A stretch of DNA of 54,992 bases from an uncultured Granulosicoccaceae bacterium (GTDB taxonomy: Bacteria > Pseudomonadota > Gammaproteobacteria > CALCKW01), in NCBI GenBank assembly GCA_937965695.1, contig CALCKW010000052.1, positions 1 to 54,992 of the forward strand, written 5' to 3'. This document shows positions 16,034 through 24,920 of this stretch, one piece after another. Made by a program: the position numbers and the translations under genes. The notes under the pieces are model-generated. The model saw only the letters and a list, made by a program, of their open reading frames with translations. It ran no database searches and had not been told where the DNA came from. Numbering within the stretch: the first letter of the stretch is position 1; each line of letters begins with the position of its first letter.

Positions 16034-17473
16034 ATGGCTTTAAAGCACAGCGAAGAAGTTCTGAATCAATGGAAATGCCAGCAGACTCTGGCTGAGCAGC
16101 TGATCCCCTTGGTCGGTGCACTCTATCGTGAGAAAGGAGTCGCCATTAAGGTGTTTGGACGTCGGTTGATGAATTCCACCACAATCGACATTCTAAAAGC
16201 ACACCGTGTCGGTCGCCGTATGATCGGTGAGGAGCTAGATATAGAAGCTACTTTTGCCATGGTGGCTGCCATGGACAAAATGGACTTAGCTCCCGCCCGT
16301 GTTGATGTTGGCAAGCTAGCTGTTGCCTATGCAAAATTGGGCAATGGCTCAACGTTAGAAGACTTTCTAGCCGCTGAACTCACGCCTGTCATTGGCAAAA
16401 AAGCCGAAGACAACGCGAAAGACGTTGTGCTGTACGGTTTTGGTCGAATTGGGCGTTTGTTGGCTCGCTTGCTGATCGAGCGTACCGGTAGTGGATCAAA
16501 TATGCGTTTACGCGCAATTGTTGTTCGCGGTAAAGGCGGTGACCTTGAAAAGCGCGCTAGTTTGCTACGCCGTGATTCTATTCACGGTCCTTTTAATGGC
16601 ACCATAACGGTAGACGAAGAGCGCAATGCTCTAATCGCCAATGGCACTTTTATCCAAGTGATTTACGCGAATGGCCCAGATCAAGTGGATTACACCGAAT
16701 ACGGGATTGAAAATGCGTTGATCGTAGATAACACCGGTATTTGGAAGGATCGTGATGGGCTGGGGCTGCACCTGAAGTCCAAGGGTGCGTCTAAGGTATT
16801 GCTGACAGCACCTGCTAAAGGCGATATCAAAAACATCGTGGCTGGTGTAAACAGCCAGGATGTCGATCCAAACGACACTATCTTGTGTGCTGCTTCCTGT
16901 ACTACAAATGCAATCGTCCCGGTTTTAAAAGCGGTGAACGACAGCTTTGGTATAAAAAATGGCCACATAGAAACGGTACACAGTTACACCAATGACCAAA
17001 ATCTAGTCGATAACATGCACAGCGCAGAACGTCGTGGCCGCAGCGCTCCCATGAACATGGTGATTACGTCTACAGGGGCAGCTAAGGCTGTTGCAAAAGC
17101 TTTGCCTGAGCTGGGTGGAAAGTTAACGGGCAATGCTATCCGAGTCCCTACACCGAATGTCTCGATGGCTGTCATGAATCTCAATTTGGACAAAGGCACA
17201 AATAAAGACGAGTTGAACGACTTTTTGCGTGATAAGGCGTTGGCTGACATGCAGGGTCAGATTGGATTCACGTTGTCGACAGAGCTCGTTTCTAGCGACT
17301 TGGTGGGGTCAGAGGATGCCGGTGTTGTCGATGGGGCCGCCACTATTGTCGATGGCGATCGTGTTGTCCTGTACGTTTGGTATGACAACGAGGCGGGCTA
17401 CTCAAATCAAGTCGTTCGTGTCATGCAGAAGGTAGTCGGGTTGCAAATGCCTGAGTTCCCTGCGATTAGCTAA
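16034..17473 (+). CDS. gap: Glyceraldehyde-3-phosphate dehydrogenase, long form
   Basis: A 479-residue GAPDH. Residues 1-130 are the N-terminal extension found in the long GAPDH subfamily of Pseudomonas and Vibrio. The NAD-binding Rossmann motif YGFGRIGRLLARLL follows near residue 134. The catalytic Cys289 is in AASCTTNAIVPVL, and HSYTNDQNLVD supplies the catalytic His. It oxidises glyceraldehyde 3-phosphate to 1,3-bisphosphoglycerate or the reverse. It is alone, with its own leader and terminator, and is not in the tkt-pgk-fba cluster 23 kb away. Cofactor preference cannot be decided here. Confidence 0.96.
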   Translation: MALKHSEEVLNQWKCQQTLAEQLIPLVGALYREKGVAIKVFGRRLMNSTTIDILKAHRVGRRMIGEELDIEATFAMVAAMDKMDLAPARVDVGKLAVAYAKLGNGSTLEDFLAAELTPVIGKKAEDNAKDVVLYGFGRIGRLLARLLIERTGSGSNMRLRAIVVRGKGGDLEKRASLLRRDSIHGPFNGTITVDEERNALIANGTFIQVIYANGPDQVDYTEYGIENALIVDNTGIWKDRDGLGLHLKSKGASKVLLTAPAKGDIKNIVAGVNSQDVDPNDTILCAASCTTNAIVPVLKAVNDSFGIKNGHIETVHSYTNDQNLVDNMHSAERRGRSAPMNMVITSTGAAKAVAKALPELGGKLTGNAIRVPTPNVSMAVMNLNLDKGTNKDELNDFLRDKALADMQGQIGFTLSTELVSSDLVGSEDAGVVDGAATIVDGDRVVLYVWYDNEAGYSNQVVRVMQKVVGLQMPEFPAIS

Positions 17474-17498
17474 TCCAGACCAATCCCGACAGCTAAAG

Positions 17499-17527
17499 CC
17501 GGCCACATTTTGTGGTCGGTTTTTTTT
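17499..17527 (+). terminator. Rho-independent terminator of gap
   Basis: CCGGCCACA (17499-17507) pairs with TGTGGTCGG (17511-17519, one G-T pair) around a three-base loop, followed by eight T. It begins 26 bases after the gap stop. Confidence 0.92.
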
Positions 17528-17991
17528 GCGCGCCAGAAACTGTTCTCTTTGTTGCATATTCAATCGAATGACCCGTATGGGTGATTGGATTGGCAAATGA
17601 CTTGCAATTCATCGGTGAACAAATCTAAACAGCAAAAAACAAGGGTTTATGTGTTTTTTAGTTTGTAGGACGTCAAACAATTCTAAAAAAAGTTACCGCT
17701 TTTTAGCCGAGCTTCCGGAAAATAAGGAAACAGAGGTTTCCGTCGTTTCGGGTTGAATAAAGTCTAAACGTCCATCGCTTGAATACGATCTAGCTTTCTT
17801 AAAGTACTAGACCTCATCGGTCGATAGCAGAGTGAGGAAGGGTATTTCCTTCCTGAGTTGGGATTGTTCACCCGGTATAAAGTGAACGATATGAGGCTTA
17901 GTGATTTTTCCGATTGACGGTGACGTGTAGTAACCAACCTATGGGTAATTAGAGTCCAAATTACGATGCGATTTTGCACAGGAATATTTTC
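17528..17991. other. Intergenic region upstream of the diguanylate cyclase
   Basis: About 460 AT-rich bases with no supported gene. A short hairpin, GGAAAC (17726-17731) / GTTTCC (17736-17741), is present. I looked for a cyclic di-GMP riboswitch and did not see its conserved core. The promoter of the downstream gene must lie here. Confidence 0.45.
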
Positions 17992-19512
17992 ATGCTTCCA
18001 AGCCTGAAAATACGCGGAAAACTGATATTCAGTTTCAGTATCGCTATGATACTGGTGCTGTGTACGCTTGGGTTTGTGGTTTACCACTCCTTCGCCAGTT
18101 CTACGCGCATAGACAAGCAAAAGATTGCAGGATTGCATTTAGAAGTGATGAGCAGCGACTTGGTCCAGTTAGCTGCCAATGAACGGCTCTCTCTGCGGGC
18201 CCTAGAACAAAACATAGATGATGGCGCCGATCCAGAACCACTGTTACGTCAGTATTTGAGAAACACGCTCTACGCTGAAGGTGTGCTTTTGGTCGATGAC
18301 CGTGGAGTTGTGCAGCAAAGTGTCGGGGACACGGGTGCAATTCAAAGTCTATTGACCAGTGGTATAGCAACAAATATTCAGCCTGGCTCGGTGGGCACTT
18401 CCATTGTATTGCCAGGCAGTGATGCCTCTGAGCTCCAAGTTGGACGGTTTTTAGCTGCCGCACAAATTGGTGGCATGGAGCTGCTACGCAGCGTTGAATA
18501 TGACGACTTGCCGGCTCACAGCGTGGTCGTCATAGCTCATGAAGGCCAACCAATTATCTCTAATCACGAACCTATTGATGAAGAATTGCATGCAACGTTT
18601 CTTCAATTGGTAGACAGTCAACCTCGTGACAATGAATTGTCCGCAGTTCCTGATTGGTATGGCATGCGCCAAAGTGTTGGAAACCTACCGATTGAGCTCT
18701 GGTACATGGTGCCTAAAAAAATATTTCAATCAGATATCTTTAATTTACAAAATCGCGTGGTTGCTGCCACCATTGTTTTGCTGTGGTTGACCCTTTGGAT
18801 TGTTCTAGCTATCTCTCACAGAATTACATTGCCTATTCGTGAATTGACAGAATCAATTGCTCGAATGAAGGAAGAAGAATACGCAGTACCGCTCAGCTTT
18901 CGAGACTCAGGTGACGAAACTGCTGCTTTAGCAAAAGGCTTTGAGGGAATGCGTCAGCATATCGATGAATTGATATCCGTTGACCCACTAACCAGTCTGT
19001 ATAACAGGCGTTATTTGATGCGCTCTTTTGTGCGTGAGATAAACCGAGCGCGTCGTTCAAATGCGCCGCTTTGCTGCATGATGCTCGACATTGATCGCTT
19101 TAAAAAAATCAACGACAGTTGGGGTCATCCTTGCGGTGACTATGTGCTGCGACAAGCAGCACACATCATCAAAGAAAATATTCGTGATCATGACATCGCT
19201 GCACGCTTTGGTGGTGAGGAGTTCACTGTCTTGCTGCCAATGGCTCGGACGGCAGAGGCATTGCAAGTCGGTCTACGAATAGCGCAGGTACTGGAAGAGT
19301 ATGAATTTGTCTGGGAAGGCCAGAGCTTTCATGTCACGACCAGTGGAGGTATCGCCTCGTTGGATGAGATTGAACACGACGAGCCAGAGGCGTTATTGCA
19401 ACTTGCGGATATCGCGTTGTATGAAGCTAAGCAATCTGGGCGCAACCGAGTCATCGTCAACCACACATTAACTGAGATGTCAGCTAGTCGAAAAACAGGT
19501 TATGCGGCTTAG
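17992..19512 (+). CDS. Membrane-bound diguanylate cyclase with HAMP domain
   Basis: A 506-residue protein. Helix 1 (IFSFSIAMILVLCTLGFVVY) is near the N-terminus, a periplasmic sensor of about 200 residues follows, then helix 2 (VAATIVLLWLTLWIVLAI), a HAMP segment beginning ITLPIRELTESIARM, and a C-terminal GGDEF domain from about residue 325. The active site is GGEEF (residues 408-412). An RxxD inhibitory site, RDHD, lies five residues before it, so product inhibition is expected. It makes cyclic di-GMP from two GTP. No EAL domain is present. ATG at 17992 was chosen over an upstream TTG because AGGA lies eight bases before it. The signal sensed is unknown. Confidence 0.94.
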   Translation: MLPSLKIRGKLIFSFSIAMILVLCTLGFVVYHSFASSTRIDKQKIAGLHLEVMSSDLVQLAANERLSLRALEQNIDDGADPEPLLRQYLRNTLYAEGVLLVDDRGVVQQSVGDTGAIQSLLTSGIATNIQPGSVGTSIVLPGSDASELQVGRFLAAAQIGGMELLRSVEYDDLPAHSVVVIAHEGQPIISNHEPIDEELHATFLQLVDSQPRDNELSAVPDWYGMRQSVGNLPIELWYMVPKKIFQSDIFNLQNRVVAATIVLLWLTLWIVLAISHRITLPIRELTESIARMKEEEYAVPLSFRDSGDETAALAKGFEGMRQHIDELISVDPLTSLYNRRYLMRSFVREINRARRSNAPLCCMMLDIDRFKKINDSWGHPCGDYVLRQAAHIIKENIRDHDIAARFGGEEFTVLLPMARTAEALQVGLRIAQVLEEYEFVWEGQSFHVTTSGGIASLDEIEHDEPEALLQLADIALYEAKQSGRNRVIVNHTLTEMSASRKTGYAA

Positions 19513-19518
19513 GCAGTA

Positions 19519-20523
19519 TCAGTATGGATTGAGCTCTACAGGCTCTTGCAACGCCGCGAGCTGTTCCCGTAAATCAAGAATATGTTGGTCCCAAAATCGG
19601 GGTTCAGCCAACCAAGGGAAAGCTGCTGGAAAGGCTGGGTCATCCCAGCGCTTAGTAAGCCAGCCAGCGTAGTGCAATACTCGCAGACTTCGTAAAGGTT
19701 CAATTAACGCTAACTCGCGGCGATCAAAGTCCCGGAACTCCTCATATCCTTCTAATATCTCACTTAAAGCCAGTCTTTGTTCGTTGTTGTCACCGGACAA
19801 AAATAACCACAAGTCCTGCACAGCAGGGCCCAAGCGCGCGTCGTCAAAATCAACGATGTGCATCAGGTCTTCTCTCACCATGACATTGGCTGCATGGCAA
19901 TCTCCGTGTAGTCGTATAGCATTCCATTTGCCAAAGCCCTGTAATGTGTTTTCCACGTTCTGTATGAGGTCCATCGCCACGCCCTCGTACACAGAGCGCA
20001 TGGCCTCGGGCAGCAGAGGGGATGCCACGACTTGCTGAACAGCATGATGTCCAAAGTCGGTGGAGTTGAGTTCCGGACGGTACTTGAACGGTTCTCGCGA
20101 ACCAACCGTGTGTAAACGACCTAGCGCACGACCGATGCGATACAGTTGTTCAGCCTGATCCATTTCGAGTGAGTATCCACCCCGCCTTGGAAAAACGGCA
20201 ATGGGAAAAGGGTCGCAGACATTCAGCGTCTTACCCGTTATCGGCGATGCCAGTGGCGGAACAACAGGGATTTCTTCGTCGAAGAGTTCTTTCAGGAAAT
20301 CATGTTCTTCTTGCAGTTGCTCTGGGCTCCAACGACTCGGTCTGTAAAATTTGGCAATGACTGGTTCGCCGTCCTCGATACCCACCTGATAAACACGGTT
20401 TTCATAGCTGTTTAGTGCGATTAGTCGACCGTCACAAGGCCAGCCAAGCGACTCTAGATCGTTTAGCATGCGTTCAGGAGTAAGACTGGCATAGGCCCAG
20501 TCGGGATGGTCTTGGTCAGTCAC
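19519..20523 (-). CDS. srkA: Stress response kinase A (SrkA/YihE)
   Basis: A 334-residue protein of the aminoglycoside-phosphotransferase/choline-kinase fold. It has RLIALNSYENRVYQV and PVIAKFYRPSRWS at the nucleotide-binding lobe, the catalytic loop RLHGDCHAANVMV and the metal-binding motif IVDFDDARLGP. This set fits SrkA (YihE), a Ser/Thr kinase linked to Cpx and to protection from envelope and antibiotic stress. In E. coli srkA sits directly upstream of dsbA; here dsbA is 4 kb away. The start is GTG at 20523, as no ATG exists before the conserved N-terminal region. It converges with the diguanylate cyclase, seven bases apart. Confidence 0.93.
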   Translation of the reverse strand: MTDQDHPDWAYASLTPERMLNDLESLGWPCDGRLIALNSYENRVYQVGIEDGEPVIAKFYRPSRWSPEQLQEEHDFLKELFDEEIPVVPPLASPITGKTLNVCDPFPIAVFPRRGGYSLEMDQAEQLYRIGRALGRLHTVGSREPFKYRPELNSTDFGHHAVQQVVASPLLPEAMRSVYEGVAMDLIQNVENTLQGFGKWNAIRLHGDCHAANVMVREDLMHIVDFDDARLGPAVQDLWLFLSGDNNEQRLALSEILEGYEEFRDFDRRELALIEPLRSLRVLHYAGWLTKRWDDPAFPAAFPWLAEPRFWDQHILDLREQLAALQEPVELNPY

Positions 20524-20795
20524 AACAAGCTCGTGATCGGAAGTGGAGCCTAAGTGTAGCGCGCCACCGTCGCCAGTTACTGCTTTGTTGCATTTAAAAA
20601 AGTTAGGGAACCTCAGATCAAGTCATGCTCGCACCGTCGACGCGCTAAATTTGGCCCAGCCGTGTTACACACCTAGCCAATAGCACCCCAGTCGCCGTCG
20701 ATTCGCGCTTTGCTGGATCCAAATTTTACACGCTAATGTCACTGATCGGACTTAATCTGAGGGCCCTTAGCGCAACGGCCCGGGGTGTTCAAAGT

Positions 20796-21269
20796 TCACT
20801 GTTGAGGATCGACAATAGCCGCCATGGACACAAAAGTAGATGAATGCGCGACATAAGGAAGTGATGAGATGCTTTCACCGAGGACCTTGCGATAGTCGTT
20901 GATATCGCGAGTGCGCACCTTCAACAGGTAGTCAAAGTTCGCTGCCATCATGTGGCACTGCTCGACGACGTCTATGGTCTTTACGGCACGGTTGAATGCC
21001 TCTAAGGCCTGGGCTGTCGTATTGTTTAGTTTGATTTGCACAAACGCGACGTGGGACTTCCCTAGCAGTTCATTATTGAGTTTTGCCTGATAGCCGAGGA
21101 TGTAGTGCTGAGCTTCCAGCTTTTTTAGGCGCGCTTGGACAGGGCTTTTGGACAGTCCTACACGTTCTGCCAGCTCCGTAAGCCCCAACCTCCCCTCAAG
21201 TGCGAGAGTCGATAGGATGGCACTGTCGTATTTGTCCAGCGTCCTGTGATTTGATGAATTACTGGCCAT
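20796..21269 (-). CDS. Lrp/AsnC-family regulator, probable regulator of putA
   Basis: A 157-residue protein with an N-terminal winged helix (LDKYDSAILSTLALEGRLG, then LTELAERVGLSKSPVQARLK) and a C-terminal RAM ligand-binding domain (VVEQCHMMAANFDYLLKVRT). It is divergent from putA, separated by 116 bases. The PutA here lacks the DNA-binding domain that autoregulates put in enterics, so this Lrp-type protein is the likely proline-responsive activator, as PutR is in Vibrio and rhizobia. The assignment of target is inference from position. Confidence 0.9.
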   Translation of the reverse strand: MASNSSNHRTLDKYDSAILSTLALEGRLGLTELAERVGLSKSPVQARLKKLEAQHYILGYQAKLNNELLGKSHVAFVQIKLNNTTAQALEAFNRAVKTIDVVEQCHMMAANFDYLLKVRTRDINDYRKVLGESISSLPYVAHSSTFVSMAAIVDPQQ

Positions 21270-21385
21270 TTTATTTTACTGAAAGTTAAAAAACAGAAAA
21301 TTATCCTGCGATTGTACAGCCAACTAGATCATTAGGCTTTCTTATAGAGTTAAAGTGTGGATACCCATAATTGGAGACAGCAAAG

Positions 21386-24300
21386 ATGCACGTAAATGAC
21401 ATGCCCTTGGATCGCAGCCGAATACAGGCACCGTTGACCCCAGATGAAGGTGAAACACTCAAGCAATTGCTTGAAGGCCACAGTCTGTCCGAGGAAATGC
21501 GTGCGAAAATTGATGTCACCGCGCAATCCTTGGTTAAGTCCATTCGATCAGAGGCTTCTCCAGGGATGATGGAAGTTTTCCTTGCTGAGTATGGGCTGAG
21601 CACCTCTGAGGGTGTAGCGCTGATGTGCCTCGCAGAGGCCTTGCTTCGTGTACCAGATACGGACACGATCGACGACCTCATAGAAGATAAGATTGCCCCC
21701 TCTGCGTGGGGTCAACACCTAGGCAAGTCCAGCTCGTCATTAGTTAATGCTTCCACTTGGGCGCTTCTGTTGACGGGAACCGTGCTCAATGACGAAAGTG
21801 ACGGCTTGGTGGGCACCTTGCGTGCTGCTGTCCGCCGTTTGGGCGAGCCGGTAATTCGGACCGCTGTCGCGGGGGCCATGCGGGAGCTAGGCGCGCAATT
21901 TGTGCTGGGTAGAGATATCGAAGAAGCGATTTCAAATGCCAAGAGTAACGAAGGTCGCGGTTATAGTTATTCCTATGACATGCTCGGCGAGGGAGCTCGC
22001 ACTGAAGCGGACGCCAAGCGTTACCACTTGGCTTACTCCAAGGCCATTGTCTCTTTGTCAGCGGCGTGTAACAGCGATGATATCCGTGCCAATCCTGGCA
22101 TTTCAGTCAAACTCTCCGCACTTCACCCGCGCTATGAAGTGGGCCAGCACCAACGAGTCGTCAGCGAGCTTGTACCTAGAGCGCGATCGCTGGCACTTTT
22201 GGCTAAATCGGCAGGTATGGGTTTCAATATAGATGCGGAAGAGGCTGATCGGCTCGACTTATCCCTAGAAGTGATTGAAGCGATTGTCAGTGACCCCTCG
22301 CTAAAGTCTTGGGATGGATTTGGCGTTGTCGTGCAAGCGTATGGACGTCGGGCCGGCTACGTGATTGATTGGCTCTATGCGTTGTCTGGCAAACTTGAAC
22401 AGCGCATCATGGTTCGACTGGTCAAAGGTGCTTACTGGGACACTGAGATCAAACGTGCTCAAGTCGAAGGTTTGCCCTATTACCCTGTGTTTACACGTAA
22501 GGCGTCAACCGATGTGTCGTACTTGTGTTGTGCACAAAAACTCCTTGGCATGACGGATCGACTCTATCCCCAGTTCGCGACACACAATGCGCACACTGTT
22601 GCTGCGGTATTAGAACTTGCTGGTGATAGCGATAATTTTGAATTTCAGCGATTACACGGAATGGGTGAAGCGCTTCACGCGCAAGTTCGAGAAAAATACG
22701 CCCGTCGCTGCCGTATTTATGCGCCCGTGGGTGCGCACCGAGATCTTCTTGCTTACCTCGTGCGTCGGCTTCTAGAAAACGGCGCTAACAGCTCCTTTGT
22801 CAGCCAAATAGTCGATGAAGACGTTCCCGCTAGTGAGGTTGTTGCCGACCCTGTGGCTGCTACTGTTGAAATACTGGATGAGGCGCGCAACCCGAGTATT
22901 GTGCTGCCTCTTGAGATGTTTGGCGAAGAGCGGAAAAACTCTCGCGGTTGGGATTTGCATGACAGAACGGATCTTGTTACTTATGATGCGGCTCGCCATA
23001 TTTGGCGCAACCTGCAATGGCAAGTTGCGCCTATAACAGCCGTTGAAGATGGTGCCGCGTTGCCAGCGGTCTCTATTGTCAACCCAGCAGACGCCAAAGA
23101 CGTTGTCGGCTCAGCAAAATTCGCTTCCCTCGAACTTGCAAAGGCTGCTTGCCAGGCAGCAGTGCCTTGGAATGTGGCCGTAACAGAGCGCGCTGCTGCT
23201 TTGCAACGGGCGGCCGACTTGTACGAGCAAAGCACAGGAGAGCTGGTTGCCTTGCTCCAACGCGAAGCTGGTAAGACCAACGACGATGCGGTATCTGAGA
23301 TACGTGAGGCGGTTGATTTCTTGCGCTACTACGCCGTAGAAGCACTGAGTCGCGAAGAGCAACAGCCGCGGGGTGTCATGACTTGTATTTCCCCGTGGAA
23401 TTTCCCTTTAGCCATTTTTAGTGGTCAAATTGCCGCTGCGTTGGCGATGGGTAATGCTGTTTTAGCCAAGCCTGCAGAACAAACTCCACTTGTTGGAGCA
23501 TGTGCTGTGGGATTGTTGCATCGTGCGGGCGTGCCTGTGTCGGCCTTGCAATTTCTGCCGGGATCCGGTTCTGAGATCGGCGCGGCTTTAACCGGAAACC
23601 CTCGTATAAACGGTGTATGTTTTACAGGTTCCACAGCGACCGCCAAACGAATCGCCGTCAGCATGGCCGATGGACTTGAGCCTGAAGCGCGATTCATTGC
23701 TGAGACGGGTGGCTTAAATGCCATGATTGTTGACAGTACAGCTCTACATGAACAATCGGTACGAGACATAGTGGATTCGGCATTTCGTTCCGCGGGTCAA
23801 CGCTGTTCAGCACTCAGGGTGTTGTATGTACAAGAGGAAGTCGCCGAGAGCCTCTTAAAAATGCTCTACGGTGCCATGGACGAACTGATTCTTAGTGACC
23901 CGTGGCAACACAGCACAGATGTAGGGCCCATGATCGATGCAAAGGCGCTCAACCAAGTCGAAGCCTATGTATCTGAGGCGGAGCAAGAAGGACGCTTATT
24001 GAAGCAATTGGAGTGTCCGGAGTTGGGGCACTTTATGCCTCCTACCGTGCTGAAAGTTAGCGGCATCGCAGCAATGGCGGAACGGGGTGAAGTATTTGCT
24101 CCCGTTCTGCACGTCGCTACTTTTAAGGCGAATCAATTGGATGACGTTCTGGATGAAATCAATGCAGCGGGCTTTGGCTTAACTTTTGGCTTGCATTCTC
24201 GCATAGATGATCGTGTGCAGCGTTGTGTTGAACGTCTACAAGTGGGCAATATCTACATCAATCGCAATCAGATCGGCGCGGTTGTAGGGGTTCAGCCATT

Positions 24301-24886
24301 TGGTGGAGAAGGTCTGTCGGGAACAGGGCCAAAAGCGGGCGGGCCGAGATATCTAGACGGTTTCGTCAGATCCGAAGTGTCTGTGCATGCGGCAATCGAA
24401 GGTCATGCTCTTGCTCAAGGTAAGATTCAAGAGGCGTTGGATGCGTTGGTACCTAACTCTGCGGCGATCGAAGTAGAGGAAATGCCGGGGCCAACAGGTG
24501 AGTCCAACCGACTTTCGACATTCGCTAGAGGTATTATTTTGTGCCTTGGGCCGGGTGCAGATGTAGCGCTTGAGCAAAAAACAAAAATAGAGAGTGCCGG
24601 GGGTACCGTGCTTGCAATTGCTCCAGGCTTGACTGCAGAGCAAGGTATGGACGGCGTAGTGGAGCCCGATCTACTGAACGAGTTGCATGGTTTCGAAGCG
24701 GTTGTCAGTTGGCAAGAGGGTGACTACCGACAAGCGTGTAAGCGGGCCTTAGCGACAAGAGAGGGGCCTTTACTGCCCTTGCTCACGGAGAATAACTTAG
24801 CCTTGATGTGCATCAGAGAAAGGCATGTGTGCATCGACACTACAGCCGCTGGTGGCAACGCCAGCTTGTTAGCTGGCGGAGACTAG
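21386..24886 (+). CDS. putA: Bifunctional proline dehydrogenase / P5C dehydrogenase
   Basis: A 1166-residue enzyme that oxidises proline to glutamate in two steps. The FAD-dependent PRODH barrel spans about residues 170-480 (YSYDMLGEGARTEADAKRYH near 191; RLVKGAYWDTEIKRAQ near 342). The NAD-dependent aldehyde dehydrogenase spans about 540-1010, with ISPWNFPLAIFSGQIAAAL, the general-base Glu in FIAETGGLNAMIV and catalytic Cys in SAGQRCSALRV near 806. A C-terminal domain of about 150 residues follows, as in the longer PutA branch. There is no ribbon-helix-helix repressor domain at the N-terminus, so it is not trifunctional. ATG at 21386 has GGAG upstream; an upstream TTG is a weaker alternative. 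Confidence 0.97.
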   Translation: MHVNDMPLDRSRIQAPLTPDEGETLKQLLEGHSLSEEMRAKIDVTAQSLVKSIRSEASPGMMEVFLAEYGLSTSEGVALMCLAEALLRVPDTDTIDDLIEDKIAPSAWGQHLGKSSSSLVNASTWALLLTGTVLNDESDGLVGTLRAAVRRLGEPVIRTAVAGAMRELGAQFVLGRDIEEAISNAKSNEGRGYSYSYDMLGEGARTEADAKRYHLAYSKAIVSLSAACNSDDIRANPGISVKLSALHPRYEVGQHQRVVSELVPRARSLALLAKSAGMGFNIDAEEADRLDLSLEVIEAIVSDPSLKSWDGFGVVVQAYGRRAGYVIDWLYALSGKLEQRIMVRLVKGAYWDTEIKRAQVEGLPYYPVFTRKASTDVSYLCCAQKLLGMTDRLYPQFATHNAHTVAAVLELAGDSDNFEFQRLHGMGEALHAQVREKYARRCRIYAPVGAHRDLLAYLVRRLLENGANSSFVSQIVDEDVPASEVVADPVAATVEILDEARNPSIVLPLEMFGEERKNSRGWDLHDRTDLVTYDAARHIWRNLQWQVAPITAVEDGAALPAVSIVNPADAKDVVGSAKFASLELAKAACQAAVPWNVAVTERAAALQRAADLYEQSTGELVALLQREAGKTNDDAVSEIREAVDFLRYYAVEALSREEQQPRGVMTCISPWNFPLAIFSGQIAAALAMGNAVLAKPAEQTPLVGACAVGLLHRAGVPVSALQFLPGSGSEIGAALTGNPRINGVCFTGSTATAKRIAVSMADGLEPEARFIAETGGLNAMIVDSTALHEQSVRDIVDSAFRSAGQRCSALRVLYVQEEVAESLLKMLYGAMDELILSDPWQHSTDVGPMIDAKALNQVEAYVSEAEQEGRLLKQLECPELGHFMPPTVLKVSGIAAMAERGEVFAPVLHVATFKANQLDDVLDEINAAGFGLTFGLHSRIDDRVQRCVERLQVGNIYINRNQIGAVVGVQPFGGEGLSGTGPKAGGPRYLDGFVRSEVSVHAAIEGHALAQGKIQEALDALVPNSAAIEVEEMPGPTGESNRLSTFARGIILCLGPGADVALEQKTKIESAGGTVLAIAPGLTAEQGMDGVVEPDLLNELHGFEAVVSWQEGDYRQACKRALATREGPLLPLLTENNLALMCIRERHVCIDTTAAGGNASLLAGGD

Positions 24887-24920
24887 TTCTCGCTAAGAGG
24901 CTCTTAGAAGGCTAACAGGG

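Noticed and set aside
17528..17991. Possible cyclic di-GMP riboswitch before the diguanylate cyclase
   Set aside because: The conserved core of the GEMM riboswitch was not found; only a short hairpin is present.
24859..24878. CGCCAGCT/AGCTGGCG hairpin at the end of putA
   Set aside because: It lies inside the last codons of putA and is not followed by a T tract; coding constraint explains it well enough. An overlapping CTAAGAG/CTCTTAG palindrome after the stop has only one base between its arms.
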